DNA from: Isoetes taiwanensis | Taxonomy: Eukaryota; Streptophyta; Lycopodiopsida; Isoetales; Isoetaceae | Assembly: GCA_021234155.1 (NCBI GenBank) | Contig: JAJEKV010000034.1 | Coordinates: 8,164,028 to 8,228,027 of the forward strand | Reading direction: 5' to 3' | Length of the DNA stretch: 64,000 nt | Shown here: piece by piece, positions 24,293 to 37,308 of the stretch | How positions within the stretch are numbered: position 1 is the first letter of the stretch | How the letters are laid out: the number at the start of each line of letters is the position of its first letter | Translations under genes and position numbers: made by a program | The notes under the pieces: generated by a model | The model's database searches: none | What the model was told of the DNA's origin: nothing | Seen by the model: the letters and a program-made list of their open reading frames with translations, nothing else

Positions 24293-24463
24293 AAAAAAAA
24301 CAAAACTTTTCTCCTCAACAAGGGTTTACCAAATGAAGATGAGCTTGACGTGATTGAAGAAGAAGAAGTGGGGAGTGAGGATGAGCTTACGGAAGAAGAA
24401 CATCTGTGCAAATCATCATCAGAAACAGAGTCTGACGATAAAGAGGACAAAGGAGAAGGATGA
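24254..24463 (+). other. short acidic open frame, unrecognised
   Basis: A 69-codon frame with a Lys-rich start encoded by the A run and a very acidic Glu/Asp/Ser-rich end (EDELTEEEHLC, ETESDDKEDKGEG). Acidic tails like this occur at the C-terminus of some plant transposases, but there is no conserved motif to decide, and the Lys-rich part is just poly-A read as codons. Confidence 0.2.
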
Positions 24464-26400
24464 TTATTCATGGATTTCATTTTTAAAATATTGTTGATGT
24501 AGTAAAACTCTATATGTTTTTTATTTTGTGGTTGAATTAAAACTAGAATTATGAGGAGATATGACTCTTAAATAGACATATTTTGATTTCAAAACTTTGA
24601 GAAATACTTAATTTTCTAGAGTAATATATTTTAATTCAATTATTTAAAACTTGAAGTTCTTCATATTAGTTGTTATTGCAACTATTTCAATTACAATACA
24701 AGAAATTATAGTTTTAAAAAATTATACGAAGTACTTAACGTACTATACGTAAAGTACATATTTTACATATTTAATAAGTATTTTATAATTCTATAAAACG
24801 TATTTAAAGTACTTTTTAAATGGGAGGTATGCATACCAGATAATACATTAAGTAATGATAATAATTCGTGATCGCACTAAACGCACTGACAACACCGCGG
24901 CATCATTTAGTAAAGAGTTCTAAAAGGCCCATCCATTTCCTCTATGCGCTTAGCTTCTAAGATCCGTTCTATAACTACCACCTCCTCTTCATACTTCTCT
25001 TCCTCTATATATATACATCACAACCCCTCAAGCCTTCTCATGAATAAAAGTCACATCTTGTTTTTTGTTGTAAATAATATGTCTTGCCTTGCCACCTCTA
25101 ACCATGGTCCATTTTTGGCTCATCAAATAGGTTATTTTAAACCAGACAACTCAAAAAACAATATTTCGGTAGGACACATCTATCGTGGATAAGGAAGCGA
25201 CCTTTCTTACCCATTATATTATCTTGGATAAGGAAGCGACCTTTCTTATCCATTATGTTACGGCAAAATTCCAAGCCCAAATTTTGCCCGTTGGATGAGC
25301 AAATCAGCTACCTCCCACACCGTGGATCTCGGTTCCCCCACATTGATCATTAGTTCGTTGTCCAAGCTGGTGCTTCAAGCACCCAACTGATCAAGCTCTT
25401 TGTCAACAGCCTTGATCAATCCAACTGCAACCAAATTGCAACACAAAGGGCCTGAGACTACCCAATTGCTATTGCAATGGGGTTGCTCAGCAAATTTGAC
25501 CCTATGCTCCACAAATCAGCCCTGACAAAGTTCTACTTGCTCAGAAATCATTCTTCCAATGACCCACAAAACATTCTCTAATTCGTCCTAATCCTTATAT
25601 AATAGCAACTAGGACTGCCACATCAGTACTTGGTTAGGGTCTAGGTTCGGGATCTCCTGCAAGACGGCCCTCTATGAGGACCCTTGGATCAAATAGGAGA
25701 AGCCTAGCTGAGTGTCACGCGGGATTTTACAAAGGAGAGAAGAAAGAAAAGAAAAGAAAAGAGAGAACAAGACAAAAACAGGAGGCGAAAATAAGACTTT
25801 CTTGATATCAACTTGGGTACATGAACTCCTGTCAAGCGAGCGGAAAGCAATCGAAACAAGGCCAAAATCTCATCTAAAAACTTGAGATCTATCTCTACTC
25901 ATATATATATAGTACAACGGCATTGGGCCCAAAATAGGTATGTGGCGTGTCTCGCTACCAACCCCTGATCAACCGATTTTCGGGGAATCTAGCAAATTTC
26001 ATTGTGTGCCCGAAACCCACTTGCTTGGACTATACCCACGGAGGCCATCATTTGTCTGTTCTGGGTCTCTTCCTGATGTTTGACCTGGTGCCTTATTCCT
26101 GCCTTGCTCCGTGGTCTTCAGGAATAGTCCTGCTAGACGTACATGACTAACAGTACTACTAGTACAAATCTGACCCTTAAGGGCCTGATTTCGGCTCGGA
26201 TCAGAGCCCCAAAGCTTGAGTTACATGGCTGCCATGGCTGGCTCATATCAGACCCATAACAGGCCTTCCAAATCGAGTTTTTCATGGGATTTTTCCTATT
26301 GGTTGAACTCCAACCAAGAGGCTTATGCCACATGGCCCCTTTAACATTTAATTTAATGTCAACTTATCATACCAAACATTTGCCACTATCTACACATATA
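24464..26400. other. gene-poor region with a small tandem duplication
   Basis: At about 25186-25263 a 39-bp phrase beginning TGGATAAGGAAGCGACCTTT occurs twice in tandem. A purine-rich stretch (GAAAGAAAAGAAAAG) lies near 25740. The 25260-25920 part has the more balanced composition of transposon-derived sequence, but no ends or domains were recognised. Confidence 0.35.
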
Positions 26401-27850
26401 TAAGTGAGTTTCAAATTTATTTTCTCGCTTTTGTCGTCGGGTTATTTTTTCAAGGCCGCAATCGATTTGTTGCTTTTTGTTGCCACGCTTTTTCTTGACG
26501 ACCGCTATGCGGCAACCTTGACGCCGGGCAGGGCATCGGCCCCGAGATGTGATCCCCGCGAACTATGCCGACGGGCGATGCATAGCCTCCTCCCGCATTG
26601 GCATCTCTCTAAGAAGCTATGCTCGCACACCGTCGCCACGTTCTTCCGCCACAGAGGCAATAATCCAACTCCTCATTGATCCGCACAAATTTCACCAAAT
26701 TATTGGTGCGAGTTTTTGTTTTATCAAAGCCGGGCAATTCGTTGGCAAATTTTGGGAGCAACAGGAACAAAAAAAATCTGCCTTTCAGATCTCCAGGCCA
26801 CCATAGCCATGGAGATTTCCTTCCTTTCTTGCATCTTGAACTGAGCAAGCTCTGCAAGCCCATGTCACTAAGAAGAAGGAATTGTTTGCGTGCTTATGAG
26901 TTTATTCTCCAAACGACCGCTCTCCTTCAAAAAGCAACCAAGAACTATAGCCCGGCATCAAATTCTACCGGGCTAAAAGGAAGAAAAGAGGGATGTCTCC
27001 TAACTATAATGCACCACTTCAAGACTCCAGAAACATTAGATTCAGTTGAAGCACCCTGAAAAATCCCAAATGTAGATAGGGCAAAAGATTATTACCAGAC
27101 TAAAAACTGAATGCCACTAACACAAATAGAAATTAACTCACATTTAAAAGTGCATCGAGAGCAGCTTGCCATCGCCAAATTTGTGGTATTTGCAGAACGC
27201 CATGCCGCTTGCACAAGATTTGAAGTCACCGAGAGGAAGGCTCGATAATCGGTCTTTTTTTCCATCTTGAAGCAAGCTTAACTTTTGCAACAAAAAATAT
27301 ACTTGCAACCCACCAAAACCAAGACTCAGATGCGTAGATTCTCGAGAGTTCAAATGAATCGATGAATATGAATAGGTGGAAGAGATATGCTATCCAAAAC
27401 AATGACCTAAAACGATGCTCGAGAAAGCACCGTGGGACAAATTGGCGGTCCTAAAAATAAGACCGGTGGTGCCTTCCATGCATCCGTGGCATGATCACCG
27501 TGAATTGGCCAATTTTGGAGTCCGTGATGGAACTCAAAAAGCAAGGAAGAGGCGGGTTTGGCTTGGCAAAATTGTAAGGTTTTGTATTTAGAATATGGTT
27601 CCAATTGGGCATACAAATTCCTCGATAAAAAGCCATGGAAGAAGGAGAAGGACAAGCAAGGAAGAATGTTATACGTAAGAAGGTCCGGGGTTATATGTGC
27701 ATCCCAAATAGAAAGCTGCTCAACAAAAGAAAAAAGAAAACATAGACGCCCTCCCCCAAAGCCCCCTTTTTTTGTTACATACAATATTTCGATACGATTG
27801 TTTAGAAGATGGTATTGCCTTCCATTGGCCCCCATACATTACATTTGATA
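26401..27850. other. GC-richer region with open frames on both strands, unrecognised
   Basis: Several frames of 60-142 codons overlap on both strands (for example 26676-27059 plus, 27407-27835 minus). None contains a motif I can assign and they overlap each other, so no gene is called. The higher GC suggests a different origin from the AT-rich flanks. Confidence 0.3.
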
Positions 27851-29816
27851 CACTCTTTTTTAGGCCATACCCTTTTTTGAGGCCATTGTGTTCCTTTTAG
27901 ACCCTAAGTTAAAAGGATTTTCATGTTGCTAAATAATTAGTTGTTTATAATCCATATACAAAATGCATATGCCCTAACGTATTGGGATGCATGGTAATTG
28001 AATACCCATCAGAGTGCTTCTCCTGCAACGAATGCGCACGACTAGTTGCTCATCCCCCCAATGTTCGTAAATGTTCGTATTGCAGGAAAGAGAAATGTTC
28101 GCTGCGGCCTTGGCCGCCACGATAAATTTCTTGTATATTAATGCAAAACACCCATTATACTAGCAACATCCATTGTTATCAAACCCCTTGATTCCATAAC
28201 TAATACTATAAACTAATATTAGTGCACCTAGTGCCGATATCAGTCCTTAGCAATATTTGTCCCCTATTCCGCATTTCGTCATCATAGACTGATTACAGTC
28301 AACATGGCCCATTAATTACAACTACTCAGTAATGCAACTAACAGTACCCCCATGCTTATGGACGTCCGTCAGGGGCCTTATTCCGGCTATACCCTTGGAA
28401 GCACCTGTAGTACATTCTTAGTGTTTTGACCAAAATAGGCAAAATCCCTTGGCTCCTCCTAGTTGTCTTATTACCTGACATAATAATACGTTGCGATTGC
28501 AAACCAAAACAAAGGAGCAAACTGCAAATCTGAACACGAGTTTGCGACGTGACAAACTACTAACCCAGCCACTAAGCTAACATTTAATATATAAAAAAAA
28601 AGTAACTTCACGCTTGTTTAACCGTGTACTAGCAAACAGAAGGGAAGTTACAGACCAAAGAACGATTTAGATCAAGCCGAAACTCTCTACAATTTTGGGC
28701 GAACAGGACGAACCAAGAATGCAACAATTTCTAAAAAATAAAACCATTCAAAGCTTAGGAAATCATAAGGCTCTTCATGTATCAAACTCTTCCAAAAATG
28801 AATTTTCTCCTAACTTCCCCTCATTTGACTCTAATTTAATTAATTCTCTCTCCCCTTTATATAGTGTTCAACTCTAGTTTGCCTGCATGCAAAGCTTGCA
28901 TGTAATCCAAGTTTGCATGCTTTCCTTTTTTTTACTTCTAAATTTTAATTATTTCTAAACTCTACTATTAAATATCTTATATCGTTTAAATGCAAGAATC
29001 TACTATTAAATATCTTATATCGTTTAAATGCAATGATTCTAGAACAAAACCCATTTCCTACTACTAGCTAGGTTCGCTATATTACCTGCGATAAATCTGC
29101 GTCGTACCTGCTTTCTCAAATCTGCAAAATGACAAACCAAATCCTTCCAACTCAACGCCACAGCTACGACAAGATTTTTGCAAGTATACATCTCCTTTAG
29201 ATTGAGATTCCTCAAACAGCAGAAGGCAATTAATCTAAAATTAGCCATTCACGTTGGAACTTCCAACTCCCAGCCCCCATCTCCCATCTCGATCTCCAAT
29301 TAGTTAAAGCAGCATTTTTGGCAATTATACATTAAACCGAGCCGAATACCAAGCCTAAACTACCATCTCTTGCAATTATACATAATCCGAGCCGAATCTC
29401 AAACCTAAACCCTAAACTGCAAGTCTTAATTGAGTTCGACATTATGCAAGATGGCTCTTGCAAATATGTTGGACCAAGAACTAACATTTACGAACCAGAC
29501 AACCCAAAGTGTGCAACCTTGTTTGGTTTTGAATGAATAACACACTACAAGTTGATAATCTATCAATGAAGAAAGTGTTTAATCCATCGTTCCATATGCA
29601 ACTATGAATAATTTAGTGTTAACTCATATGCTTGACTTGAGGGTTGGATCATCATGATACTAAATGAATCAATCAAGTATTGGCTCCACTACAGCTACCA
29701 ACAAGATCAATAATATATTAAACTGTCGAAATAATTCTGTTGTCTTTTCCAGTTTGTGATCCATGGAAATTTTCATGGGAAGGTGAAGGCAACCTACTCT
29801 TAGGTAGCTAATAGCA
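27851..29816. other. intergenic, small tandem duplication only
   Basis: At about 28970-29036 the phrase TCTACTATTAAATATCTTAT and its continuation occur twice in tandem. Near 28885-28920 there is a cluster of TGCATGCAA-type alternating purine/pyrimidine motifs. No gene recognised; the end of this stretch should hold the 3' UTR of the MAM33-like gene on the minus strand. Confidence 0.45.
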
Positions 29817-30788
29817 TCATTCTTTCTTGATAAAACTTTCTATGCTCTCCAGCCATTTCAAATACTCACGTTTCTCTTTTTGACATATAATTCATGAGAA
29901 ACTTACCAAGTTTCCTATCAATTCCACGAGTTTCCAAAAATTTGTGAAACTGTTTCTGAATATCCTCATCTAATTCTCTGTAAAAGCAAAACAAACTGCC
30001 ATTTATACAGAAAAATGGCATACCACAAAAAAGGGAAAATGAAAGAAGATGAGGAACTTACACGAGCTCAGGTCCTTGGTAGCTTATGGGTCGGTTGCAT
30101 CAGAAGAAGAAGCTTGATATGTGATGCGACTAATACTAACAAACTCATTGGTGCATGTACAATGAATCTTTAGAACAGAAGAATCTTCACCTTTAGAAAT
30201 ATTAACTGTCAAATTGACCAGGATCTGTGTAGTAAGCTGCTTTTCATCTTCTTGTTCTTCCTCATTTAAAGGCTGACCGTAATACCCATCCTTCTGAATG
30301 CAGGTAATATAAATATTCTCTGTGTCAAAAGAGCGCTGAAGAACTATTTCATTTGTTCCAGGCTTGTCCACAAGGCTAAAAGGTTGCGGAGGACGCAATT
30401 CCTCGTCCTGTGAATATACAATTTCTTTTCCTTCAGAAATCAACCATACTAATAAAAGGCAATACTGTGGATGCATCTTCTTCAAAAAAGACAAATACGG
30501 GAATAGGAATGATAAAAGAGGACTGAAAAATTAAACACACCTGATTCAAATGCAGTAATGCGAGTTACGCACCTTCTCCTCATCGGAACTATCAAGAACG
30601 TCATCAATCTCAGTTCTGAGTAACTTGAGTAACATGTCATCTTTTGGGGCCGTAGACAGATGTCTGATATTTGGAAAAATCAATGAATCCGGCATAAGCT
30701 TTATAGTAGACTGAGTAAGAAAACATCTGAATGCTGTGTGGCGTCTGAGTAACGGAATACATGTCCGCTGCATGAGCCGGAAAGCCAT
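29817..30788 (-). CDS. MAM33: MAM33/p32 (gC1qBP-like) mitochondrial matrix protein, 3 exons, two apparent frame breaks
   Basis: Exons on the minus strand: 30788-30573, 30407-30062, 29977-29817, with proper GT/AG borders. Exon 1 gives an Arg-rich presequence without acidic residues (MAFRLMQRTCIPLLRRHTAF) ending in the acidic DDVLDSSDEEK. Exon 2 gives the beta-sheet core (QPFSLVDKPGTNEIVLQRSF, then an acidic EEEQEDEK loop). Exon 3 gives LDEDIQKQFHKFLETRGID and YLKWLESIESFIKKE. These fit the MAM33 family, acidic trimeric proteins of the mitochondrial matrix. The frame is lost by one base in a C run near 30084 and regained only in another frame; a second one-base shift lies in an A/T run near 29880. 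Both are in homopolymers, so sequencing error is as likely as a pseudogene; everything else looks conserved. Confidence 0.85.
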
Positions 30789-32239
30789 CGCCCGCCTAAG
30801 CCCTAGTTAAACCCTTATAAGAATGGGCCGATAACGGGTCTAGGTATACCATAATTAAAACCTTATATGTTGCAACCTTCATCAAACCTTCTAAAAGAAC
30901 CCAAGGTTGATCCCATTGGGATCTGGGAATACAACCTCCAAATTCTCTGTTAAAGTTGGTTGCTAACTAGGGTATGGTCGCCATGTTTCGCGCACTTAAG
31001 AGGCAAACTAAAAAATGGAGGCACGGTCAAAGTCAAAATTGGTTAAAACATATTTTTGGATACCTAATGTGTTTATGCTTCCAATAAAAAAAAAAATCCA
31101 TCGATTCTCCGACATACCTACAAAAAAAGTTAGAGTAGGCTGAAGAGGAGGGGTCTAATGGCCCCTCCTCGCGGAGGCGTCCCTTCCTAGCGCCAAGCAG
31201 GGATTTCCATCCACTTTGAAGTTTTTCAAGAGATTTAAGAGGTAAACGTGGGAGATATCTACATCATTAGAAAGCCCTTTCAAATAGCTTTCAAATGCAC
31301 GTGTCCATGTGCCAAACAGATATGTGAAAGAGAAGTTATGACACTTTTAGTGCCCATAAACTGTGGTGGATGGGCCCTGTTATCATAACATCAAATCTTA
31401 GCCATTGATCTTTTATTTTAACGGCCTGCAACATACGTTCAAAGGGAGGGAGGTGAGCGATGACGGGTCTATGAGCGAAGGAAGGCGACCATACCCTACG
31501 GCTCGAAAATGGTGATGCCCTTCACCAGTGAAAATGCCGCCTTGTATTTCAGACTATCAGAAAAAATATTTGGAAGTGTAGTTTTTGGGGTATTTTACTG
31601 GATTTTTTTGTCTTTTAAGCTGGAAAATTGCCGGAAACATTTTTAGATGGTCGGATATTTTTAAGAATGGATGAGTTTTTCAGGGAGAAACTTCCTATTT
31701 TCGTTCCATGGTGCTAACAAACGGGTTTGCGTATCAATGCAAAAGGCACATAAGCCTGGTCCTAATGACTGGAGAACATCTGTTTCAAAGTACTAAAAGA
31801 GGCCTAGTGACTACAGCATTTAAATTAGAGAGGCATCTAGGAGATCTCGCATTCCAAAAGCCACCATCAAAGATTGGCAGTATGGCAGGAACCCACAAGC
31901 AACAAATGCATCCCTGTAGACCAAGAAAAAAACCTTGTTGCATGGGCCATGGGCAAGGTCGGCTCGGGTTGCTAGTGACTCTTCATGATGTCAAAGGGAA
32001 TGGAATGGAATTGAATTGAATTGAATTTTAATTTTAATTTAGAGAACAGTACAATGGTGATAGAAGTTTCTTATGCTCCTAGACATTTCCTTAAAGGTCT
32101 TTCTGAATATCTTATAATTCATTCTTGCACTTATTTTTCATCTTCCTTTTGGTACCACAAAAAAACAAACAATAGGGCCTGCATCTAAAGAAGGGAATTG
32201 CATATATGATTGTCGAGCTTTTTGCCTTCAAAATTTGAT
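30789..32239. other. intergenic, nothing recognised
   Basis: Upstream of the MAM33-like gene, so its promoter should lie in the first few hundred bases. A short (AATTG)n-like run is at about 32010-32030. A frame at 31708-32019 is unrecognised. Confidence 0.4.
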
Positions 32240-32375
32240 TTTATTGGGTTGCCCCTAGGGGGGCAAACCCTTGCACAAGTGGGTTTTTTGGCATATTCCA
32301 AGTATATTCTAGAATATGCCCAGCATATGCCTAAAACTGCTTCAAACTGGTTGTTGCCAGTAAACTGGCGGTCAC
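32240..32375 (+). repeat. dispersed repeat, copy A
   Basis: From GGGTTGCCCCTAGGG to CTGGCGGTCAC this segment matches the reverse complement of 62580-62712, including the inner GGCATAT...AATAT...AGCATATGC phrases, and partly 19436-19479. It appears to be the end of a repeat family; no complete element was found. Confidence 0.7.
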
Positions 32376-34826
32376 CCCTGTTTCCCGTCGATGTTGTTCG
32401 AATCAGCTAACCGACCATAGTTCCCGAGGTTATGGAAGTGATACTGCAGAGAATAGTGCGAAGGGGCCTTCGAGTCATGGGGTTGTAGATGCGCTTGTAG
32501 ATTTTGAAAAGTGGATTTTGTGGCTATTGTAAATCAGTGCAATTTTTCGTAATGTCCCCTTTGTGCTAATAAGGGGAATCTTAAACTTGATTTCTGCACT
32601 GCTGTGACCATGAGAGGATGTTCATAGGAGGATGGACCTAGGAAGAATTGTGGTAGGTCCGTTGCTAGTTTGGAATTAGTCAGGATGATTCTAAATATGG
32701 CAACCACGCAGATACTGCCACAGAAGGGGCATCCAAGATGTCTTAAGAAGAGCCTAAAGATGCTCCTACACATTAGCAATTAAGCGTCGAAACCATGTGA
32801 GATGGGAAATTAGAGATCAAGTTTTCTTGCTTTTCCACATTTGACAGAGTCTACTGACATGCTATGCTTGTTTAGAGCTATTGAAGCCATGGCTAATAGT
32901 GAATCTTGGTATATTGATTCATCCGCTACATTTACATTGCAAGAGATGAATAACAAAAAACTGAAATTTGCAGAATCAATTGCAAGTATTGGTTAAGATC
33001 ATTCCGATGAAATACGTAAATCATGTAGGTTACATCTTCTTAGTTTAAAGCAAATTTTCTCTCCGTTTCATGTTAAGTAGCTCATCAGAAATCTTGATAG
33101 AAAATGGTTTGTACAAGCTTTGTGCACTTTATGATGCATGGTATAAACATGGTGAGGACACTCCCACATTGGAGCGTGAATTGATGGCTAAAGTAATTCT
33201 AAGCTTCTTATGTTCAGACCCACAACAGATATGTTTTTTTTTCTTTCATATTGACAGCTTTTTTAGTATCAGCCACGTCTGATGATCGTGGCCACTGATA
33301 TCTCATATGTTCAATTCCAATTCTTACATTATCTTTCATTTAAAAATTGTTTAGCGTGAGAATTGTTTGAGACGAGAATCATCTCTGAAAATGATATAGA
33401 TGGGGTTATCGCAGGTTAAGCAATGGAGCCGTTTCAAAAGTCTTAACTTCTCATAGATTGCTTTTGCAAGCGGCAAATGATATTCGCGCGCAGAAGGTTG
33501 GTTTATATGCTTGGTTTCACTTGCTTTTTCTTTTTCTATATGTGCAGTAGATTTTATAACACTTGTAACCAATCCTGGACTGAAGATATTGGTTGTGCAA
33601 AGACCATGCAATGTTGAAGTTGAAGGTTGCAACATTGAGGTGCTATCAATACATCACCTCCTGCACGAAAGAGCATGCACTATCCCGATATTAGCAAATG
33701 AGCCATCCATTATTTCCAAATCATCTTCTACGACACTTTGGTATCCTGAAAACTTCTGAAAAAACTTGCACTAATTCCAATATTAGCAAATGGGCCATTC
33801 AGTATTTCCTAATCATTTTTTGTGGCGCTTTGGTATCCAAAAAACTATGATGATTTCTAGTACTCAGAATATACTTGGCTGATGATTATGGTATGAGGAT
33901 TGGAATTGTACAGAGGTATAACTGGTTTTTATTTTGATTGAAAGCCAGATTAGTAGTACTTTTTTTAGAGTCCAAAGACCCTTTTTAAGATAGAGGTCTG
34001 TGCTCCCAAAGCCAGAGCATCACAGACGCAACTAATAGTAGAATATTTTCAATTTCTTTTGCCCAGTTCTCTTCATTTTTCCTTTCTATTTTTTTGTGTA
34101 GCAAGACCGTTGCATTTCTTTATGTAGACAGATACAAATTTGCAGGTGGAAACGACTTAAAGAAGAAGCAACAGAATGATAAGAAAAGGAGGTTGGAGCT
34201 TATAAGGTGTCATTTCAAAAAGTTGTTTCAAAGGTTAATTTTTTGCTCTATTCAATTTTTAGGCATGTGCTCGAATTTATTTCTGAACTGGATTTGCTCT
34301 TATTCTAATTTTCATTTCTCCTTATATCCAAGATATGAAAATAGCTCATATGGGATGTTGTCTATTTATGGTTACTCTTCTTATCTATGAAGCATTCCAT
34401 GACTATTTGATGCATTTCAGAAATACAATGCATGAGAGATTGTCAAACATGATGTTGTGCACCCTGGACAATTCTTTAGCGAAGTGCAAGTGGCAAACAA
34501 ATGGAAGGTAATTGCATGAAGATTGTATAGTTTATGAAAATCCGCAGATATGAGCATTAATATTTCTTTGTTCTCTTTAGTTTCTGTTGCACGCAATTTT
34601 GATTTTCTTGCCGCAGTTGTTTTCCACTGAAGTTTGTTAATGGTTTTTAATGTGATCAGTCGCATTAATATATTGAGGCCAGTTATGCAATACATTGTAT
34701 TTTGTTGCCTGCATATGCAGCCTGTAAAAGATTTTAAACTGGTTATTGAAGTGTATGACTTCACCATAATAGATCAAGGGCAGCTGTCTAATCTATTAAT
34801 CTGCTTTGATTGCTGTTCATATACAG
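32376..34826. other. region with unassigned exon-like pieces upstream of the NST1-like gene
   Basis: At about 32899-32990 the plus strand reads SWYIDSSATFTLQ, reminiscent of the start of a Ty1/copia protease (W-x-DSGAT), but it is too short to call. At 33085-33240 a frame NGLYKLCALYDAWYKHGED is protein-like but unrecognised. Lys-rich (34145-34210) and other short frames next to splice-like GTs may be upstream exons of the NST1-like gene; I could not chain them. Confidence 0.3.
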
Positions 34827-36573
34827 TTTAGGATTGCGCTTCCTCCTACCGCTCAACGCGAATTGCTTCGAATTGACAAGCAGGCCTTGTTTGAGCAAGT
34901 CAGAAAAAATCCATACTGTTCACGCTGTCATGGGCTACTTGTGAAGGGATTTTCACAGATTGTTATATATGGAAAGAGTTTGCATGCAGATGGGCGAAAG
35001 CTTAATGGTAATAATAGTGATGGGCATGTCCTGAGCATCCACGATGATGTTAGAGATTCTTCCTTACACCCTTGGGGAGGTTTGGCAGCAATTTTGACTC
35101 TATGCTCACAGTTCTGGACTGTTTTCTAGATGGCACGCCACTCGAGGTGCTCCAAAATGTACCTACATTCTACTCACCATAGATTAGTTGCTCTAGATAT
35201 TTATAGTCTGGAAACTGTTAGGTAAGATTCATTTTTAGTGTTGATATGTAGTCTTAATCATCAAACTTGTTATGGTCAATACAAGAGCTAATTTATTTAA
35301 CACCTTTACATAATAGAAATAACAATTGCAGCAGGCGCAAAATGAAATTATTGAGACCTCTAATGCTTGAACAGGAATTTGCAGGTATTTGAGTCTGCTA
35401 GGGCAAGGGAACGTGAGAGGGAACTTCTCTACCCAGATGTTTGCAGTGGAGGAGGAAGAGGATGGATGAGCCAAAATGCAAGAGGGCATGGAATGAAGGA
35501 AATTTGCACCCTTCAGATAGCGAGGCTATCATGTGAAGCATTAGTTGACTTCTGGCCTGCTCTTGGTGAGGAGACAAGATGCTCTCTTCTACGAATGAAA
35601 GAAGACGACTTCATTGAGAGACTTACATTCAGGTATGCATGTTCAAATGACAATGATTTATGGTTTGCTATAGTTCCATAAGATAAGCATGTCCAAATAT
35701 GATGGGAAACAAAACCTTTGTGTATGTCGAGCATGCTGGTGCTATAGGGTACAGCCACATGGCCAAATGGCATGACCATGGAAACACCCAATCTTTCAGT
35801 AATTGGATTAATTATACTACTAACGGTGGCCATGTAGCTAGGTTTTACTACATTTTGTTACCCAAAAACCATCTTAAAAAATGAGTTTATTTCATTGTCC
35901 ATGCAATGTCCTAGATTCGACAGTAAAAGATTCTGCAGGGATTGTCGTAGAAATGTTCTTCGTGAATTTAAGGAGATGAAAGAGCTAAAACGTACTCGTA
36001 CAGAGCCGAGATGTATGCCTTGGTTTTGTGCTGCAGATACGGTTTTCCAATACAAGGTGTGTACGAGCTTTTATTAGCTGATATTGCTAATGTTCCATCA
36101 CTACATGGAATCACAGAACTACATGAGGTTCATTTATTAATGACCAAGAAGTAAAGCTGGATTTAACGCTGCTCAGAAGTTGGAAGTCCTATGGGCTGAG
36201 CTTTAGAGTTAACAAGTTTTCTTGCACACTGTAGGTGTTTGATACTGTTGTCCAAGCCAACTGGCGAGAATCATTTGCTGGTGAAATTGGAACCATATAT
36301 CAACATTTTGAGTTGGGCTTGGGCATATTGTGTGCTATTATGTACATACAAATGGATGGAAGTGATGTGGTTCATGTAGTTGCCCATGATATCCCTCTTG
36401 GATTTAAGACCGAGAATACAGTTAGTGTTAGAGTTTGGGATGCAACACTTTCTACTTCTGAGTTCAATTTGAATGCTTTCAATTCTGTTAAACATGTGGA
36501 TGGAGAGACATTATATTTGCAAGCCAACCAGGTTGCAAACACAAGATACACTCTTTGTAGTGCATCTTTATAG
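34827..36573 (+). pseudogene. plant 'stress response NST1-like' protein, central part, frame-shifted and truncated
   Basis: Exons 34827-35158, 35385-35632, 35915-36056 and 36235-36573 with GT/AG borders. Conserved pieces: PPTAQRELLRIDKQALFEQ, NPYCSRCHGLLVKGFSQIV, SSLHPWGGL, SARARERERELLYPDVC, LSCEALVDFWPALGEETRCS, RFDSKRFCRDCRRNVLREFK and EPRCMPWFCAADTVFQYK. They match a conserved plant protein annotated as NST1-like, function unknown, with Cys-rich (CxxC, CxxCRRN) motifs. In exon 1 the frame shifts by one base at a CAG near 35085, after which DCFLDGTPLEVLQN follows in another frame. The last exon starts normally (VVQANWRESF) but diverges after ~30 codons and stops, so the usual long Glu/Lys/Arg-rich C-terminus is missing. 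Upstream exons were not identified. Confidence 0.75.
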
Positions 36574-36600
36574 GTACTTATAAAACTTTTGTTGTGTGAG

Positions 36601-36812
36601 AAGCTTTAAAGGTATTTGCGAGATATGCAATTCTATGGCTCAATCTAGAAGGGTGTTCAAAAAGATTGCTAAGGTCAATATGGATAATAGAAGGAAGGAA
36701 GGAAGGAAGCTTTAAAGGTATTTGCAAGATATGCAATTCTATGGCTCAATCTAGAAGGGTGTTGAAAAAGATTGCTAAGGTCAATATGGATAATAGAAGG
36801 GAAAACTCCCTT
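36601..36812. repeat. tandem duplication, 2 x ~106 bp
   Basis: AAGCTTTAAAGGTATTTGC... begins at 36601 and again at 36707; the copies differ at only a few positions. The junction carries a GAAG microsatellite (GGAAGGAAGGAAGG). A phrase GAAGGGAAAACTCCCTTAA, itself nearly palindromic, follows twice (about 36797 and 36846). Confidence 0.85.
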
Positions 36813-36899
36813 AAGCACATATTCCATAAGACCATTTTGCATCTTAGAAGGGAAAACTCCCTTAACCTCTTTATAAGTATATAGATATTTTATCTACAC

Positions 36900-37308
36900 A
36901 TGGGCCAAGCTTTCCTGCTAGAGAGAGAAACACCTTAGTTGTTTAGCATGCAAAAACTTAGATGCTCACTTGGGTATGCATAGATTCTTGGATTAATGGT
37001 AAAATTAAAAACTTTATAAGGCGCAATTTTCTTGTTCGACATTATGCCACTAAGGACCTTTGGATGATAAGATTGCATAAATACTTAATCTTTATATAAA
37101 ACTTACTCATTATACAATTTCATGAACTATGTTTACTTACTAAAGTTTAAAGTTGTTTTTTTTACACTTGCATAATTCCATTTTTTTTTAATTGCTCCAT
37201 AAGGATTTGTCGTCATGATTAAATTAAGCATTTCTACATGATTAAACTAATGCTTAATTGTCAAATATTGGTTAGGAGCTTCATTACAATGACCACATTC
37301 CTTCAATT
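36900..37308. other. intergenic, nothing recognised
   Basis: AT-rich spacer between the NST1-like remnant and the 0.6-kb repeat. Confidence 0.4.

Noticed and set aside
24136-24480. Ser-rich/Phe-rich minus-strand frame
   Set aside because: Its sequence is mostly poly-T and low-complexity DNA read as codons.
26404-27848. A gene in the GC-richer stretch
   Set aside because: Frames overlap on both strands and no motif or consistent exon structure was found.
33085-33240. Exon of the NST1-like gene (NGLYKLCALYDAWYKHGED)
   Set aside because: Protein-like, but I cannot match it to that family or connect it in frame.
36601-36900. Possible CRISPR-like or structured repeat array
   Set aside because: Just two tandem copies with a GAAG microsatellite; the window is eukaryotic and there is no spacer structure.
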